64,000 nucleotides of DNA from an uncultured Hoeflea sp. (GCF_947501405.1 NZ_CANMVK010000003.1:124001-188000); one strand, 5' to 3'. Positions 17,681-30,524 are shown, numbered from the stretch's first letter. Numbers and translations are program-made. Notes: a model not told the origin generated them from the letters alone.

Positions 17681-18673
17681 ATGAAACGCACGCTTTTGAG
17701 CATCGTCGCACTGGCCGCCATGTCGGCGTCCGCCTTGGCCGCCGACATCAAGCCGGCCATCATTTACGACCTGGGCGGAAAGTTCGACAAATCCTTCAAT
17801 GAAGCCGCCTATACAGGCGCCGAGAAATTCAAGGCCGAAACCGGCATTGAATATCGCGACTTCGAAATCGCCAACGACGCTCAGCGCGAGCAGGCCCTGC
17901 GCCGCTTCGCAAAGGACGGCAACAACCCGATCGTGATGGCCGGGTTTTCCTGGGCGGCGTCCTTGGAGAAAGTTGCTGAACAATATCCCGACATCGATTT
18001 CGCCATCATCGACATGGTGGTCGACAAGCCCAATGTCCGCTCCGTGGTCTACAAGGAGCAGGAAGGCTCGTTCCTGGTCGGCGTGATGGCCGCCAAGGCA
18101 TCGGAATCAGGGACCGTCAGCTTCATCGGCGGCATGGATATTCCGCTGATCCGCAAATTCGCCTGCGGCTACAAGGGCGGCGTGATGGCAACCAACTCCG
18201 ACGCCAAGGTGCTCGAGGCGATGACCGGCTCGACGCCGGAAGCCTGGAACGACCCGGTCAAGGGCGGCGAGATCGCCAAGTCGCAGATCGATCAGGGATC
18301 CGATGTGGTTTACGCGGCTGCCGGCGGCACGGGCATCGGCGTACTCCAGGCCGCCGCCGACGCCGGCAAGCTCGGCATTGGCGTGGATTCCAACCAGAAC
18401 GGCCTGCAACCCGGCAAGGTGCTGACCTCCATGGTCAAGCGCGTCGATGTAGCTGTTTACAATGCCTTCATGGATGCCAAGAACGATGAATTCAGCTATG
18501 GCTTCAGCTCGCTTGGCCTCGCCGAGGACGGCGTTGACTATGCCATGGATGACAACAACGCACCGCTGGTCAATGACGAGATGAAAGCCGCCGTGGAAGC
18601 CGCCAAGGCTGACATCATTGCCGGCAAGATCACCGTCCACGACTATATGTCGGACAACAACTGCCCCTATTGA
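17681..18673 (+). CDS. BMP-family periplasmic ligand-binding protein
   Basis: A 330-residue substrate-binding protein of the basic membrane protein (BMP/Med/PnrA) family, which in relatives binds nucleosides for ABC uptake. A signal peptide is visible at residues 1-20, ending SASALA before ADIKPA. Family segments include DLGGKFDKSFNEAAYTGAE, KEQEGSFLVGVMAAKAS, SFIGGMDIPLIRKFACGYKG and VVYAAAGGTGIGVLQAA. The ligand is inferred from the family. No permease or ATPase gene lies nearby, so it is an orphan here. A strong hairpin terminator follows 41 bases downstream. Confidence 0.9.
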   Translation: MKRTLLSIVALAAMSASALAADIKPAIIYDLGGKFDKSFNEAAYTGAEKFKAETGIEYRDFEIANDAQREQALRRFAKDGNNPIVMAGFSWAASLEKVAEQYPDIDFAIIDMVVDKPNVRSVVYKEQEGSFLVGVMAAKASESGTVSFIGGMDIPLIRKFACGYKGGVMATNSDAKVLEAMTGSTPEAWNDPVKGGEIAKSQIDQGSDVVYAAAGGTGIGVLQAAADAGKLGIGVDSNQNGLQPGKVLTSMVKRVDVAVYNAFMDAKNDEFSYGFSSLGLAEDGVDYAMDDNNAPLVNDEMKAAVEAAKADIIAGKITVHDYMSDNNCPY

Positions 18674-18714
18674 GGCGGTTTTCCGGCGGTCGCCGCCGGT
18701 AGCGAAGATTTCAG

Positions 18715-18746
18715 CGGCCGGGCGTTTTATCGCCCGGCCGTTTTCT
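18715..18746 (+). terminator. Rho-independent terminator after BMP gene
   Basis: CGGCCGGGCG (18715-18724) pairs perfectly with CGCCCGGCCG (18731-18740) around a six-base loop and is followed by TTTTC. It ends the single-gene BMP transcript before the rnd gene. Confidence 0.85.
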
Positions 18747-18799
18747 TGCGCCGTAGCGCGGGGGCGGCTATAGCCCCTCACACATCAAACAGGGATCCA

Positions 18800-19429
18800 A
18801 TGAACATGGCCGACATCCGCACCCACAAGGGCGACCTTTCCGACGCGGCGATGGAGCACTACACCGGGGACATCGCAATCGATACAGAAACCCTCGGGCT
18901 GGTGCCGCGCCGCGACAGGCTTTGCGTGGTGCAACTGTCGCCGGGCGACGGGTCCGCCGATGTGATCCAGATCGGCGCCGGCCAGGACTCTGCCCCCAAT
19001 CTGACAGCGCTGCTTGAAGATCCGTCGAAGCGCAAGCTGTTTCATTTCGGCCGGTTCGACGTCGCGGTGCTCTACAACGCGTTTGGCGTAACCGCGCAGC
19101 CAGTGTTCTGCACCAAGATCGCCTCACGGCTGACCCGCACCTACACCGACCGTCACGGGCTCAAGGACGTCACCCGGGAACTGCTCGAGATCGATCTCTC
19201 CAAGCAGCAGCAATCGTCTGACTGGGCGGCGGAGACCCTGTCTCAAGCACAGCTCGAATATGCTGCCTCGGATGTGCTGCACCTGCACGCGCTAACCGAA
19301 AAACTCACCGAGCGGCTGAAACGCGACGGCCGCGAAGCTCATGCCGAGGCCTGTTTCAGCTTTCTGCCGACCCGCGCCAAGCTCGACCTGATGGGCTGGG
19401 AAGAAACCGACATTTTTGCGCATAGCTGA
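18800..19429 (+). CDS. rnd: Ribonuclease D (short form)
   Basis: A 209-residue DEDD-family 3'-5' exoribonuclease, expected to trim tRNA and other small RNA 3' ends. The three exonuclease motifs are present: DTETLGL (Asp and Glu), HFGRFDVAVLYN (Asp), and YAASDVLHLHAL (Tyr and Asp of the DEDDy type). It has no HRDC domain, as is usual for the short alphaproteobacterial RNase D. The ATG at 18800 follows AGGGA; a second ATG at 18806 is also possible. A longer frame to 18746 would begin inside the terminator and is rejected. Confidence 0.9.
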   Translation: MNMADIRTHKGDLSDAAMEHYTGDIAIDTETLGLVPRRDRLCVVQLSPGDGSADVIQIGAGQDSAPNLTALLEDPSKRKLFHFGRFDVAVLYNAFGVTAQPVFCTKIASRLTRTYTDRHGLKDVTRELLEIDLSKQQQSSDWAAETLSQAQLEYAASDVLHLHALTEKLTERLKRDGREAHAEACFSFLPTRAKLDLMGWEETDIFAHS

Positions 19430-20097
19430 CCGGAGGCGGTGCTGTACCGGCTGAGATAAGCGGTATGGACCTTCATGTGTCCAATCCGGGTTGCGAAAGA
19501 CTTGGCGTGCAAAAGCGCCGCCGCACGGAAAACCGCCGGGGTTTGAACTCAAACTGTTACTCCGGAGGGCCGCACGCGGGCTGTGCCTTACGGAAAGTGG
19601 GTGGTATGGGTGGCGCAACGCGCGCGCGGCCCGAATTTCGCCGGATGATGTCCGCATCCGACAGGCGGCGCCTCGCATCCCCGGGATGTTACCCCCGTCC
19701 GGATTGCTCCGGCCGCAGCCTGGACAGACTGCGGGAATGGTTTTCGGGAGTCCGGCACGGACCCTGACCGGCCACAGTGAGCCGCTCATGTCCGCCACAG
19801 GCCCGCACCAGTGTTTCATCATACATCCAGCCTTGCGGTTGGCATGACGCGAAACCCGGCCCGGTGGCTGGCTTTGCACGGTCCTCAAGCAGGAACCGGC
19901 CGCCAGCGGAGCTCCGATGGCCTCCGCCTCCTTCCGCAAGCTGCCGCACGTTACCGCAGATCCCGAAAGGCCTTCCCCCCGCCTGAACCGAAGCGTTCGC
20001 GATCCATCCGGCAGCGGGAGTGCAGGCATGATGGCACACGCTTATGGGGGTGTGGATGAAATATCGGGAGGATTTGGACGAATGGCGCTGCGCGCAC
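19430..20097. other. Long intergenic stretch, no supported gene
   Basis: About 670 bases between rnd and a repeat element. Overlapping open frames occur on both strands (for example 19491-19847 plus and 19292-20029 minus), but none has a ribosome site or any family motif, and they look like by-products of high GC. It may be a decayed gene. I see nothing else. Confidence 0.45.
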
Positions 20098-20279
20098 CCT
20101 CTCCCCCTTGGTGGGGGAGAAAGCAAAATCATGAGCTTAGCGTCAGCTAAGTCATAGATTTTGCAAGAGAGGAGGGTCGGATTCGGCACCGGAAACTTCC
20201 CCCTCACCTGAAAAATCCATGGCTTGGCGCTATTGCACCAAGACCATGATTTTTCTTCCTCTCCCACAAGGGGAGAGCG
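20098..20279. repeat. Rhizobial-type intergenic repeat with CCTCTCCC arms
   Basis: ACCCTCTCCCCCTTGGTGGG at the left and CCTCTCCCACAAGGGGAGAG at the right are two copies of a palindromic unit of the kind (CTCTCCCCnTnGnGGGGAGAG) scattered through rhizobial chromosomes. Between them lie ATGATTTT/AAAATCAT-like and CAAGAGAGGAGGGTCG segments, so the element can fold on itself. It sits between the convergent rnd and rpsA genes. Confidence 0.6.
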
Positions 20280-20287
20280 GAGCCGCA

Positions 20288-20321
20288 TCAAAAAACCCGC
20301 CGGATCGCTCCGGCGGGTTTA
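20288..20321 (-). terminator. Terminator of rpsA
   Basis: AACCCGCCGG and CCGGCGGGTT pair around ATCGCT. On the minus strand the stem is followed by a run of T (the AAAAAA at 20290-20295 on the plus strand), 29 bases after the rpsA stop. Confidence 0.85.
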
Positions 20322-20349
20322 GTGTTTTTAACGTCAGATCCGTAAAGGA

Positions 20350-22056
<1,707 letters not shown>

Positions 22057-22195
22057 GAATTCTCCTGGCGACCGCGCGGTTCACGCTTGCGGCCGGATGC
22101 GCCTTGCTTGAGTTAATCGGACCGGCGATGCCTGTCTGCCCCTAACCTTCCGGAGGCGGGGCGATAACGGCGCGGGACAGGCTCGCTGGCTTAGT

Positions 22196-22852
22196 TCAGT
22201 GATCGAGCGCAGCATCCACGAGGGAGCGGGCAGCTTCGAACGCGGCTTCTATACCCATTTCGCTCGTGTCTAGCAAGTGCGCATCGGGCGCAGGTTTGAG
22301 CGGCGAATCGGCGCGCGCGGCGTCGCGGGCATCACGTTTTTCAAGATCGGCGACAATTCCGGCAAGATCGGCCGCGCCACCGCCGGCTATAATTTCCTCG
22401 TAGCGGCGGCGGGCGCGCTCTTGCGGATTGGCCGTCACATAGAATTTGATCAGCGCCTCCGGGCACACAACGGTGCCGATGTCGCGGCCATCCAGCACAG
22501 CACCAGGCGCTGTGGCGGCAAACTCGCGCTGCGCCTCGACCAGTGCCTTTCGAACCTTGGGCATGACCGCGACTTTCGACGCGGCTTCGCCGACTTCATG
22601 CACGGCGAGCACCGCGCGGTCGAGCCGCGACAGATCGAGATTGCGGGCGGTACGGGCGGCCAGATCCTCGTCATCAAGCGGCAGCCCCTCATCCATCAGC
22701 GCCTTCGCCGTGGCGCGGTAGGTCAGACCGGTATCGAGATGGTTGAGGCCGTAGTGGGCGGCCAGGCGCCGCGAAAGCGTGCCTTTGCCCGCAGCTGCAG
22801 GCCCGTCAATGGCGATGATGATGTGCGGCTTGGTCAAGCTTGCCCCCCGCAT
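22196..22852 (-). CDS. cmk: Cytidylate kinase
   Basis: A 218-residue (d)CMP kinase that makes CDP/dCDP for nucleotide supply. The P-loop [19 protein letters not shown] lies near the start, followed by [12 protein letters not shown], and later [20 protein letters not shown] and RARRRYEEI, all standard for Cmk. I chose the ATG at 22852, preceded by AAGGGG; a longer frame to 22891 would overlap the upstream PaiB-like gene, and a TTG at 22837 is also possible. Downstream is rpsA. Confidence 0.93.
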   Translation of the reverse strand: MRGASLTKPHIIIAIDGPAAAGKGTLSRRLAAHYGLNHLDTGLTYRATAKALMDEGLPLDDEDLAARTARNLDLSRLDRAVLAVHEVGEAASKVAVMPKVRKALVEAQREFAATAPGAVLDGRDIGTVVCPEALIKFYVTANPQERARRRYEEIIAGGGAADLAGIVADLEKRDARDAARADSPLKPAPDAHLLDTSEMGIEAAFEAARSLVDAALDH

Positions 22853-22877
22853 CGTCTTGCCCCTTGGCTCTGTTGCT

Positions 22878-23504
22878 TCACACGCCGCCATAGCGCCGCA
22901 CCAGATCGGCCATGCCGGCCTCGCCGGTTTCGGCCAGCCCGGCCTCGACGCCCATTCGGTCGGCTTCGGGCCGGTTTTGGCTGACTTTCCATTTGCCCGT
23001 CAATTCCGAGACCGCGATGTCGAGACCGACAATGCCGCGCAGCTGGGCGGCTACGAACTTCTCGGGTGCATCTGCCACTTTCCAGGGTGTGGGCCGACCG
23101 GCTTCATGATGATCGGTAAGCTCGCGCACCTGGACGCCAAGCCAGTCCGGATTCTGTTCGACTTTGACGTTTCCGCGCGCCTGCACCATGGCGTAGTTCC
23201 AGGTCGGCACCACCTTGCCGTGCTCGGCCTTGGACCGGTACCAGGACGGCGTGACATAGGTGTCGGTGCCCTGAAACACCACCAGCACCGACGCACCGTC
23301 GCGAATGTGCTTCCATTGTTGATTGGCGCGCGCAAGATGGGCGCGAAGCCGGGTCGCTCCATCGTTGACGGAAACCAGAAACGGGATCGGATTGGCCTCG
23401 ATGCCCTCGGGCGACGCGGAAATCAAGAGGCCCAGCGGGTGCGCCGCAATCAGCGCCCGCATGACGTCTTCATCGGTTTCGACGAAACCCGGAGGCTGAT
23501 ACAT
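22878..23504 (-). CDS. PaiB-family FMN-binding protein
   Basis: A 208-residue member of the PaiB family (FMN-binding split barrel), named after the Bacillus PaiB regulator of sporulation and protease genes. Signature segments are [12 protein letters not shown] at the start, [27 protein letters not shown] and [15 protein letters not shown]-binding helix is not obvious, so a flavin-dependent enzyme role is as likely as a regulatory one. It starts 18 bases after the isomerase-like gene ends and is in line with aroA and cmk on the minus strand. Confidence 0.85.
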   Translation of the reverse strand: MYQPPGFVETDEDVMRALIAAHPLGLLISASPEGIEANPIPFLVSVNDGATRLRAHLARANQQWKHIRDGASVLVVFQGTDTYVTPSWYRSKAEHGKVVPTWNYAMVQARGNVKVEQNPDWLGVQVRELTDHHEAGRPTPWKVADAPEKFVAAQLRGIVGLDIAVSELTGKWKVSQNRPEADRMGVEAGLAETGEAGMADLVRRYGGV

Positions 23505-23521
23505 TCCGGATCCTCCTTACG

Positions 23522-25590
<2,069 letters not shown>

Positions 25591-25751
25591 CTATCACAGG
25601 CGCGGGGGCGACGTCATCCGGCTTGCAGCAAAATAACGACCAGAATGGCTTTGACAGCCGCGTTCAACATCATTATGGGGACCGGACCCGCCAAAATGGG
25701 AAGCCGCGCGCGCCAGCGTTCGCCTTCCGCCCAGTTCATGAGGCTTCGACA

Positions 25752-26153
25752 GTGGCAAAACCGGAACTTGGAACAAAACGCGTTTGCCCCGAAACCGGGC
25801 GCAAATTCTACGATCTAAATCGCGATCCCATCGTATCGCCCTATACGGGCACGTCCTATCCACTTTCCTTTTTCGAGGAAACGGCCAAGGTGGTCGTGGT
25901 CGAGAAGAAGGCAACGGAAGAAGTCGCCGAGGTCGATGAGGAAACCGCAGACGTGGAAATCGTCTCGCTGGAAGAGGCGGACGAGGCCACGACCAAAACC
26001 GGCAAGTCCGAAGATCTTCCCGATCTCGACGACGACGACGATGTGGACATCGAAGATGACGATGACACGTTCCTCGCCAATGATGATGACGACGATGATG
26101 ATGATGACGTCAGCGACATAATCGTCGTCAGTGACGACGACGAAGAGCAATAG
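25752..26153 (+). CDS. TIGR02300 (FYDLN acid) family protein
   Basis: A 133-residue protein conserved in Rhizobiales with unknown function. It starts with GTG at 25752, nine bases after GAGG; the much longer frame upstream is not used. Residues 1-42 carry the family core, KPELGTKRVCPETGRKFYDL followed by NRDPIVSPYTG, including one Cys and the FYDLN motif. From residue 90 on the protein is almost entirely acidic, with runs of Asp. The gene is divergent from aroA and followed by tRNA-Ala, the usual rhizobial neighbourhood. A nucleic-acid or metal-related role has been guessed only from composition. Confidence 0.88.
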   Translation: MAKPELGTKRVCPETGRKFYDLNRDPIVSPYTGTSYPLSFFEETAKVVVVEKKATEEVAEVDEETADVEIVSLEEADEATTKTGKSEDLPDLDDDDDVDIEDDDDTFLANDDDDDDDDDVSDIIVVSDDDEEQ

Positions 26154-26228
26154 CCCGATCGCTTCGTCCGGCTCCCGAACCCCATGGTTCAGGAAACCCG
26201 AGAAGGATTGAATTTTCGTCTTGATCTT

Positions 26229-26256
26229 GTGCGGCTTGGTTAGTAAGAAGCCGCAC
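26229..26256. repeat. Perfect stem-loop between FYDLN gene and tRNA-Ala
   Basis: GTGCGGCTT (26229-26237) pairs with AAGCCGCAC (26248-26256) around ten bases. There is no T-run, so it may be a weak terminator or a structure in the tRNA-Ala promoter region. Confidence 0.5.
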
Positions 26257-26321
26257 CTGCCGGCCGCCAATGGCGGACGGATGCTCGCAAAGGCAAGGTT
26301 GGAACCCGCCTTTTGCGTCCT

Positions 26322-26397
26322 GGGGCCATAGCTCAGCTGGGAGAGCGCCTGCATGGCATGCAGGAGGTCAGCGGTTCGATCCCGCTTGGCTCCACCA
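26322..26397 (+). tRNA. tRNA-Ala (GGC)
   Basis: The acceptor arm GGGGCCA pairs with TGGCTCC (one G-T pair), followed by A and an encoded CCA. The D arm GCTCAGCTGGGAGAGC, anticodon stem CCTGC/GCAGG with loop ATGGCAT (anticodon GGC), and T arm GCGGTTCGATCCCGC are all present. Total length 76. Confidence 0.97.
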
Positions 26398-26643
26398 TTT
26401 CCTTCCGATCACTAGCGCACCGCACTGTATCCCCTTCACCGGGCAAAAATCGGCGACGGTTGTTCACCCGGTCCGGACGTTCCAGGATCGCCAGAATCGA
26501 CCACCGCCCTGCAAGATTTTGCTAACCACTCGGATCGAAAGCGTCGTTCCGGGCCGTGGATTTTCGGCCGTGAGGCGCGGATTTACCGGAAAAATAGTGT
26601 TTGTCTGCCATGTCTTGGTGTGAACCGAAGCAGGGAAACCATC

Positions 26644-28086
26644 ATGGACGCCAGAAGCGACAGCCGGCATGTGCCGCTTTGCATCGACCTCGACGGAACG
26701 CTGATTGCAACCGACAGCTTGTGGGAAGGCGTGGTCTCGATCCTGATCCGCCGCCCCTGGCTGATCTTTGCCATGGTGGCCTGGACGCTCTCAGGGAAGG
26801 CGGTGCTCAAGCGGGAAGTCGCCGCCCGGCTGACGCATCAGGGCTGCGACTGGCCCTACCGCGCCGAGGTGATCGAGCGGATCAGGCAGGCGCGCGAAGC
26901 CGGGCAGCCGGTGTGGCTTGTGACCGGCGCGGCGGAAAAGACCGCGACGGCGATTGCCGAGCATCTGGGTCTGTTTGACCGGGTGCTGCATTCGACCGAT
27001 CAGGAAAACCTCACCGCCACGCGCAAACGCGACCGCCTGCTGAGCCTGTGCGGCGACGGCGGGTTCGACTATGCCGGCAACAGCCGTGACGATCTGGCAG
27101 TGTTTGACGCCGCCCGGCAGGCCATCATCGTCGCGCCTGATGCGGCGGCCAAAAACTGGGGCGCGCGCAATGAGGCGGAAGTCCTGCCCTTGGCCAAGAC
27201 CTCTCCGGTGGCGATCCTCAAATCGATCCGGGTGCATCAATGGCTCAAGAATGTGCTGATCGCGGTTCCGCTGGTGCTCAACCATGAATTTGCCAATGCC
27301 GGGCTGATCCTTGCCGGTATCGCCGCATTCTTCTCATTCAGCTTTCTCGCCTCGGCCGTCTATATCGTCAACGATATCGCCGATCTGTCGAATGACCGGC
27401 AGCACCCGCGCAAGCGTTTGCGCCCGCTTGCCAGCGGCGCGGTATCAATCCCGGTGATCAGCGCCGCCGCCGTGGCGCTGCTGCTGGCATCGATCGGGCT
27501 TGCGAGCCTTCTGCCGCCGCTGTTCTGGGCGGTGCTGGCGCTCTACGCGACGATCACCACCGCCTACACCTTCGTGCTCAAACGCAAGCTGCTGGTTGAT
27601 GTGTTCACGCTTGCAGCGCTGTACACGCTGCGCATTATCGCCGGCGCCGCGGCCACGGGCACAGAGCTCTCGTTCTGGCTGCTGGCGTTTTCGATCTTCT
27701 TCTTTCTCAGCCTGGCGCTGGTCAAGCGCTACGTGGAACTTGACGATCTCGCCGAGAAAGCCGGTTCGCAGCTCAAGGGTCGCAGCTATGTCGGTTGCGA
27801 CAAGGACATGATCGGTCAGGCAGGCATCGCCTCGGCCTTTTCCGCAGCCATGGTTCTGGCGCTCTATGTCGACAGCAGCGAGGTCGCCTCGATGTATGCC
27901 CAGCCCTGGATGCTGTGGCCCTTGTGCCCGCTCATTCTCTACATGCAGCTCAGGATCTGGATCCTTGCCCGCCGCGCACAGATGCATGAGGACCCCGTCG
28001 TGTTCATCATGCGCGACTGGCGCAGCCAGGTGACCACCGTGGCCGGTGCAACGCTGGTGATCCTGGCGACACTGCAGGTGGGCTGA
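26644..28086 (+). CDS. HAD phosphatase-UbiA phosphoribosyltransferase fusion
   Basis: A 480-residue two-domain protein. Residues about 10-195 are a HAD-type hydrolase (CIDLDGTLIATDS with the nucleophile Asp; VTGAAEK; FDYAGNSRDDLAVFDAA). Residues about 200-480 are a UbiA-family membrane transferase with about eight helices; the motif YIVNDIADLSNDRQHPRKRL matches the NDxxDxxxDxxHPxKxxRP motif of decaprenyl-phosphate 5-phosphoribosyltransferases such as Rv3806c. It would move phosphoribose to polyprenyl phosphate and then remove the 5-phosphate. The ATG at 26644 follows AGGGAA. The DprE1-like oxidase gene follows after two bases. Confidence 0.85.
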   Translation: MDARSDSRHVPLCIDLDGTLIATDSLWEGVVSILIRRPWLIFAMVAWTLSGKAVLKREVAARLTHQGCDWPYRAEVIERIRQAREAGQPVWLVTGAAEKTATAIAEHLGLFDRVLHSTDQENLTATRKRDRLLSLCGDGGFDYAGNSRDDLAVFDAARQAIIVAPDAAAKNWGARNEAEVLPLAKTSPVAILKSIRVHQWLKNVLIAVPLVLNHEFANAGLILAGIAAFFSFSFLASAVYIVNDIADLSNDRQHPRKRLRPLASGAVSIPVISAAAVALLLASIGLASLLPPLFWAVLALYATITTAYTFVLKRKLLVDVFTLAALYTLRIIAGAAATGTELSFWLLAFSIFFFLSLALVKRYVELDDLAEKAGSQLKGRSYVGCDKDMIGQAGIASAFSAAMVLALYVDSSEVASMYAQPWMLWPLCPLILYMQLRIWILARRAQMHEDPVVFIMRDWRSQVTTVAGATLVILATLQVG

Positions 28087-28088
28087 GC

Positions 28089-29429
28089 GTGGCCGGCAAT
28101 CATGAAAGCTGGGGCCGGGTGGTACGCAGCCGTCGCGAGACTGCCCCGCTGAGCGAACTGAAGACCGGCGCCGGAGGCAGCCTGTTGCCCTTCGGCAATG
28201 GACGATCCTATGGCGACACTTGCCACAATGACCAGGGCCGGCTGATTGCCATGCGGCCGGGCGCCGCAATCCGGGCCTTTGATCCCGAAACCGGCGTGTT
28301 GACGGCGGATGCCGGCGTCCTGTTGTCGGACATTCTCGCAACCACCATGCCGCATGGATTTTTTCTGGAGGTGACCCCGGGCACGGCGCAGGTGACGCTT
28401 GGTGGGGCGATCGCCAACGATGTGCATGGCAAAAACCACCACCGGCGCGGCACCTTTGGCCGCTCGGTGCTGTCAATGATCGTGCTCACCAGCGATGGCC
28501 GCCGCGTCTCCTGTTCGCCCGCCGGCAATCAACCGCTGTTTGCCGCCACCATTGGCGGCATGGGGCTGACCGGGGTGATTGAAGCGGCCAGCATCCGGCT
28601 GATGAAAGTGCCCTCGGCCAATGTGCGGCAGCGCGCATTCCGGTTTTCGTCGATTGACGGCTATTTCGACGCCATCGGCGCCATCGATACCGCGCATGAA
28701 TACTCGGTCGCCTGGATCGACCAGTTGGCCCGCGGCGCAAGGCTTGGCCGCGGCGTGCTGATGGCTGGCGATCACGCCGAGGACGGGGGCACGGCGCGCG
28801 CGCCAAGACCACCCCGGTTGTCGGTTCCGTTCGCACCACCGGTGAATTTGCTGAACCGGTTTACGCTCAAAGCCTTCAACGAGCTTTATTACGGCCGGGC
28901 GCCGAAGACACCCTCCACCGCGATCGTGCCCTGGGCATCCTATTTCCATCCGCTGGATGCGATTTCCGGGTGGAACAGGCTTTACGGCCCGCGCGGCCTG
29001 TTTCAGCATCAAAGCGTGTATCCGGCCGCTTCCGGCCGCGAAACCACCATCCGGCTGATCGAATGCGCCCAGGCCCACGGCGCCGCCTCCTTCCTGACGG
29101 TGCTCAAGCGCTTCGGCGACGTCCCCTCGCCGGCCCTGGTGTCGTTTCCCCGTCCCGGCTTTACCCTGACGCTGGATTTCGCGAATTCCGGCAAGCCGAC
29201 ATTGGCGATGCTCAACGCCCTTGATGACATCGTGCTTGCCGCGGGCGGGGCGCTCAACCCCTATAAGGACCAGCGTATGTCGCCGCAGATGTTTGCTGCA
29301 TCATTTGCGAACTGGCGCGATCTGGAGGCCATGCGCGATCCGGCGCTGATGTCGGATTTCTGGCGGCGTACGGCGATGCGGCTTGAGCCGCTGCACAGCG
29401 CGCCGGCTGTCACACCCCTCGCGGTCTAA
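28089..29429 (+). CDS. DprE1-like FAD-dependent oxidase
   Basis: A 446-residue FAD-binding (VAO/GLO type) oxidoreductase similar to decaprenylphosphoryl-ribose 2-prime oxidase. Shared segments are PFGNGRSYGDTCHNDQG, VTPGTAQVTLGGAIANDVHG with the adjacent KNHHRRGTFG, and GGMGLTGVIEAASIRL. The residue matching Cys387 of the mycobacterial enzyme (target of benzothiazinones) appears to be Thr in GFTLTLDF. It starts with GTG two bases after the UbiA-fusion gene, so both should act in turn on a polyprenyl-phosphate ribose. The ketoreductase partner DprE2 is not in this window. Confidence 0.85.
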   Translation: MAGNHESWGRVVRSRRETAPLSELKTGAGGSLLPFGNGRSYGDTCHNDQGRLIAMRPGAAIRAFDPETGVLTADAGVLLSDILATTMPHGFFLEVTPGTAQVTLGGAIANDVHGKNHHRRGTFGRSVLSMIVLTSDGRRVSCSPAGNQPLFAATIGGMGLTGVIEAASIRLMKVPSANVRQRAFRFSSIDGYFDAIGAIDTAHEYSVAWIDQLARGARLGRGVLMAGDHAEDGGTARAPRPPRLSVPFAPPVNLLNRFTLKAFNELYYGRAPKTPSTAIVPWASYFHPLDAISGWNRLYGPRGLFQHQSVYPAASGRETTIRLIECAQAHGAASFLTVLKRFGDVPSPALVSFPRPGFTLTLDFANSGKPTLAMLNALDDIVLAAGGALNPYKDQRMSPQMFAASFANWRDLEAMRDPALMSDFWRRTAMRLEPLHSAPAVTPLAV

Positions 29430-29546
29430 CCCGCATTCGCAGGCTTGCAACGACTGCAAGCGCTCGGGTATTGAAGGGCGGCTTGCGCCATTGCGAGGCT
29501 TTCCCCGGCTGCCGCCCGGCCCGTCGCGAAACAGAGGTTTGGATCC

Positions 29547-30524
29547 ATGTCCCGCATTGCAATTCTCGGCGCCGGCGCCTGGGGAACGGCGCTTGCCGCG
29601 GCTTTCCTGGGTCAGGGCCACGCCGTCAAGCTCTGGGGGCGCAACCCGGATCTCTGCGCTGAAATTACCCGCGAACACAGCAACCGGACCTACCTTGCCG
29701 GCGCGACATTGCCGGAAGCGCTGACCGCCACATCCGAATTGGGCGAGGCGCTTGCAGATGCCGAGATCGTGCTTTTTGTGGCGCCGGCGCAAACGACCCG
29801 GGAGCTCGCCGGCCGGATTGCGGGTCTGGTGGCCGATGATGCGGCGCTGATCGCCTGCGCCAAGGGCATCGACAACAAAACCGGACAGATGCAGAGCGAG
29901 CTGATCGCCGAGGCCTTGCCCGGACACGATGTCGGCGTGCTGTCGGGGCCGAGTTTCGCCGCTGACGTGGTGCGCGGACTGCCGACTGCGGTGGTGCTGG
30001 CCATGCCGGACATCAAGCAAGCCCGCGCCATGGCGCAGGCATTATCCGGCGGGGCAATCCGCATCTATGCATCCGACGATGTTACCGGTGTGCAGATCGG
30101 CGGGGCCTTGAAGAACGTGATGGCGATCGCCGTGGGCATCTGCCGTGGCGGCGGCATGGGCGCCAGCGCCGAGGCCGCATTGATCACCCGCGGCTATGCG
30201 GAACTGGCGCGGTTGGGCGTGGCAATGGGCGCTCGCACCGAAACCCTGATGGGCCTGTCGGGCCTGGGCGATCTGGTGTTGACCTGCTCGTCGGAGCTTT
30301 CGCGCAACTTCGCCTATGGAATTGCCGTCGGCAGCGGCAGCGATGTTACGGGACTGAAACTGGCCGAGGGCGTCCATACGGTGTCGATCGCCAATGCGCT
30401 CGCAGCCCGGCACCATATCGAATGCCCCGTCATGCACACCGCAGAACTGGTATTGGCAGGCCGGATGTCTGCAAGGGACGCCCGCGCCGCCCTGATGTCG
30501 CGTCCGGTCAAAACCGAAAGCTGA
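29547..30524 (+). CDS. gpsA: Glycerol-3-phosphate dehydrogenase [NAD(P)+]
   Basis: A 325-residue cytoplasmic enzyme that reduces dihydroxyacetone phosphate to sn-glycerol-3-phosphate for phospholipids. The Rossmann motif IAILGAGAWGTALA is at residues 3-16; the catalytic Lys lies in QIGGALKNVMAIAVG, with IACAKGID, LSGPSFAADV and LTCSSELSRNFAYG also as expected. AGAGG precedes the ATG. It lies 117 bases after the DprE1-like gene; its presence among sugar-precursor genes has no obvious metabolic reason. Confidence 0.95.
   Translation: MSRIAILGAGAWGTALAAAFLGQGHAVKLWGRNPDLCAEITREHSNRTYLAGATLPEALTATSELGEALADAEIVLFVAPAQTTRELAGRIAGLVADDAALIACAKGIDNKTGQMQSELIAEALPGHDVGVLSGPSFAADVVRGLPTAVVLAMPDIKQARAMAQALSGGAIRIYASDDVTGVQIGGALKNVMAIAVGICRGGGMGASAEAALITRGYAELARLGVAMGARTETLMGLSGLGDLVLTCSSELSRNFAYGIAVGSGSDVTGLKLAEGVHTVSIANALAARHHIECPVMHTAELVLAGRMSARDARAALMSRPVKTES

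Noticed and set aside
19491-19847. Open frame in the rnd-rpsA gap as a real gene
   Set aside because: No ribosome site, overlaps longer frames on the other strand, and shows no recognisable family.
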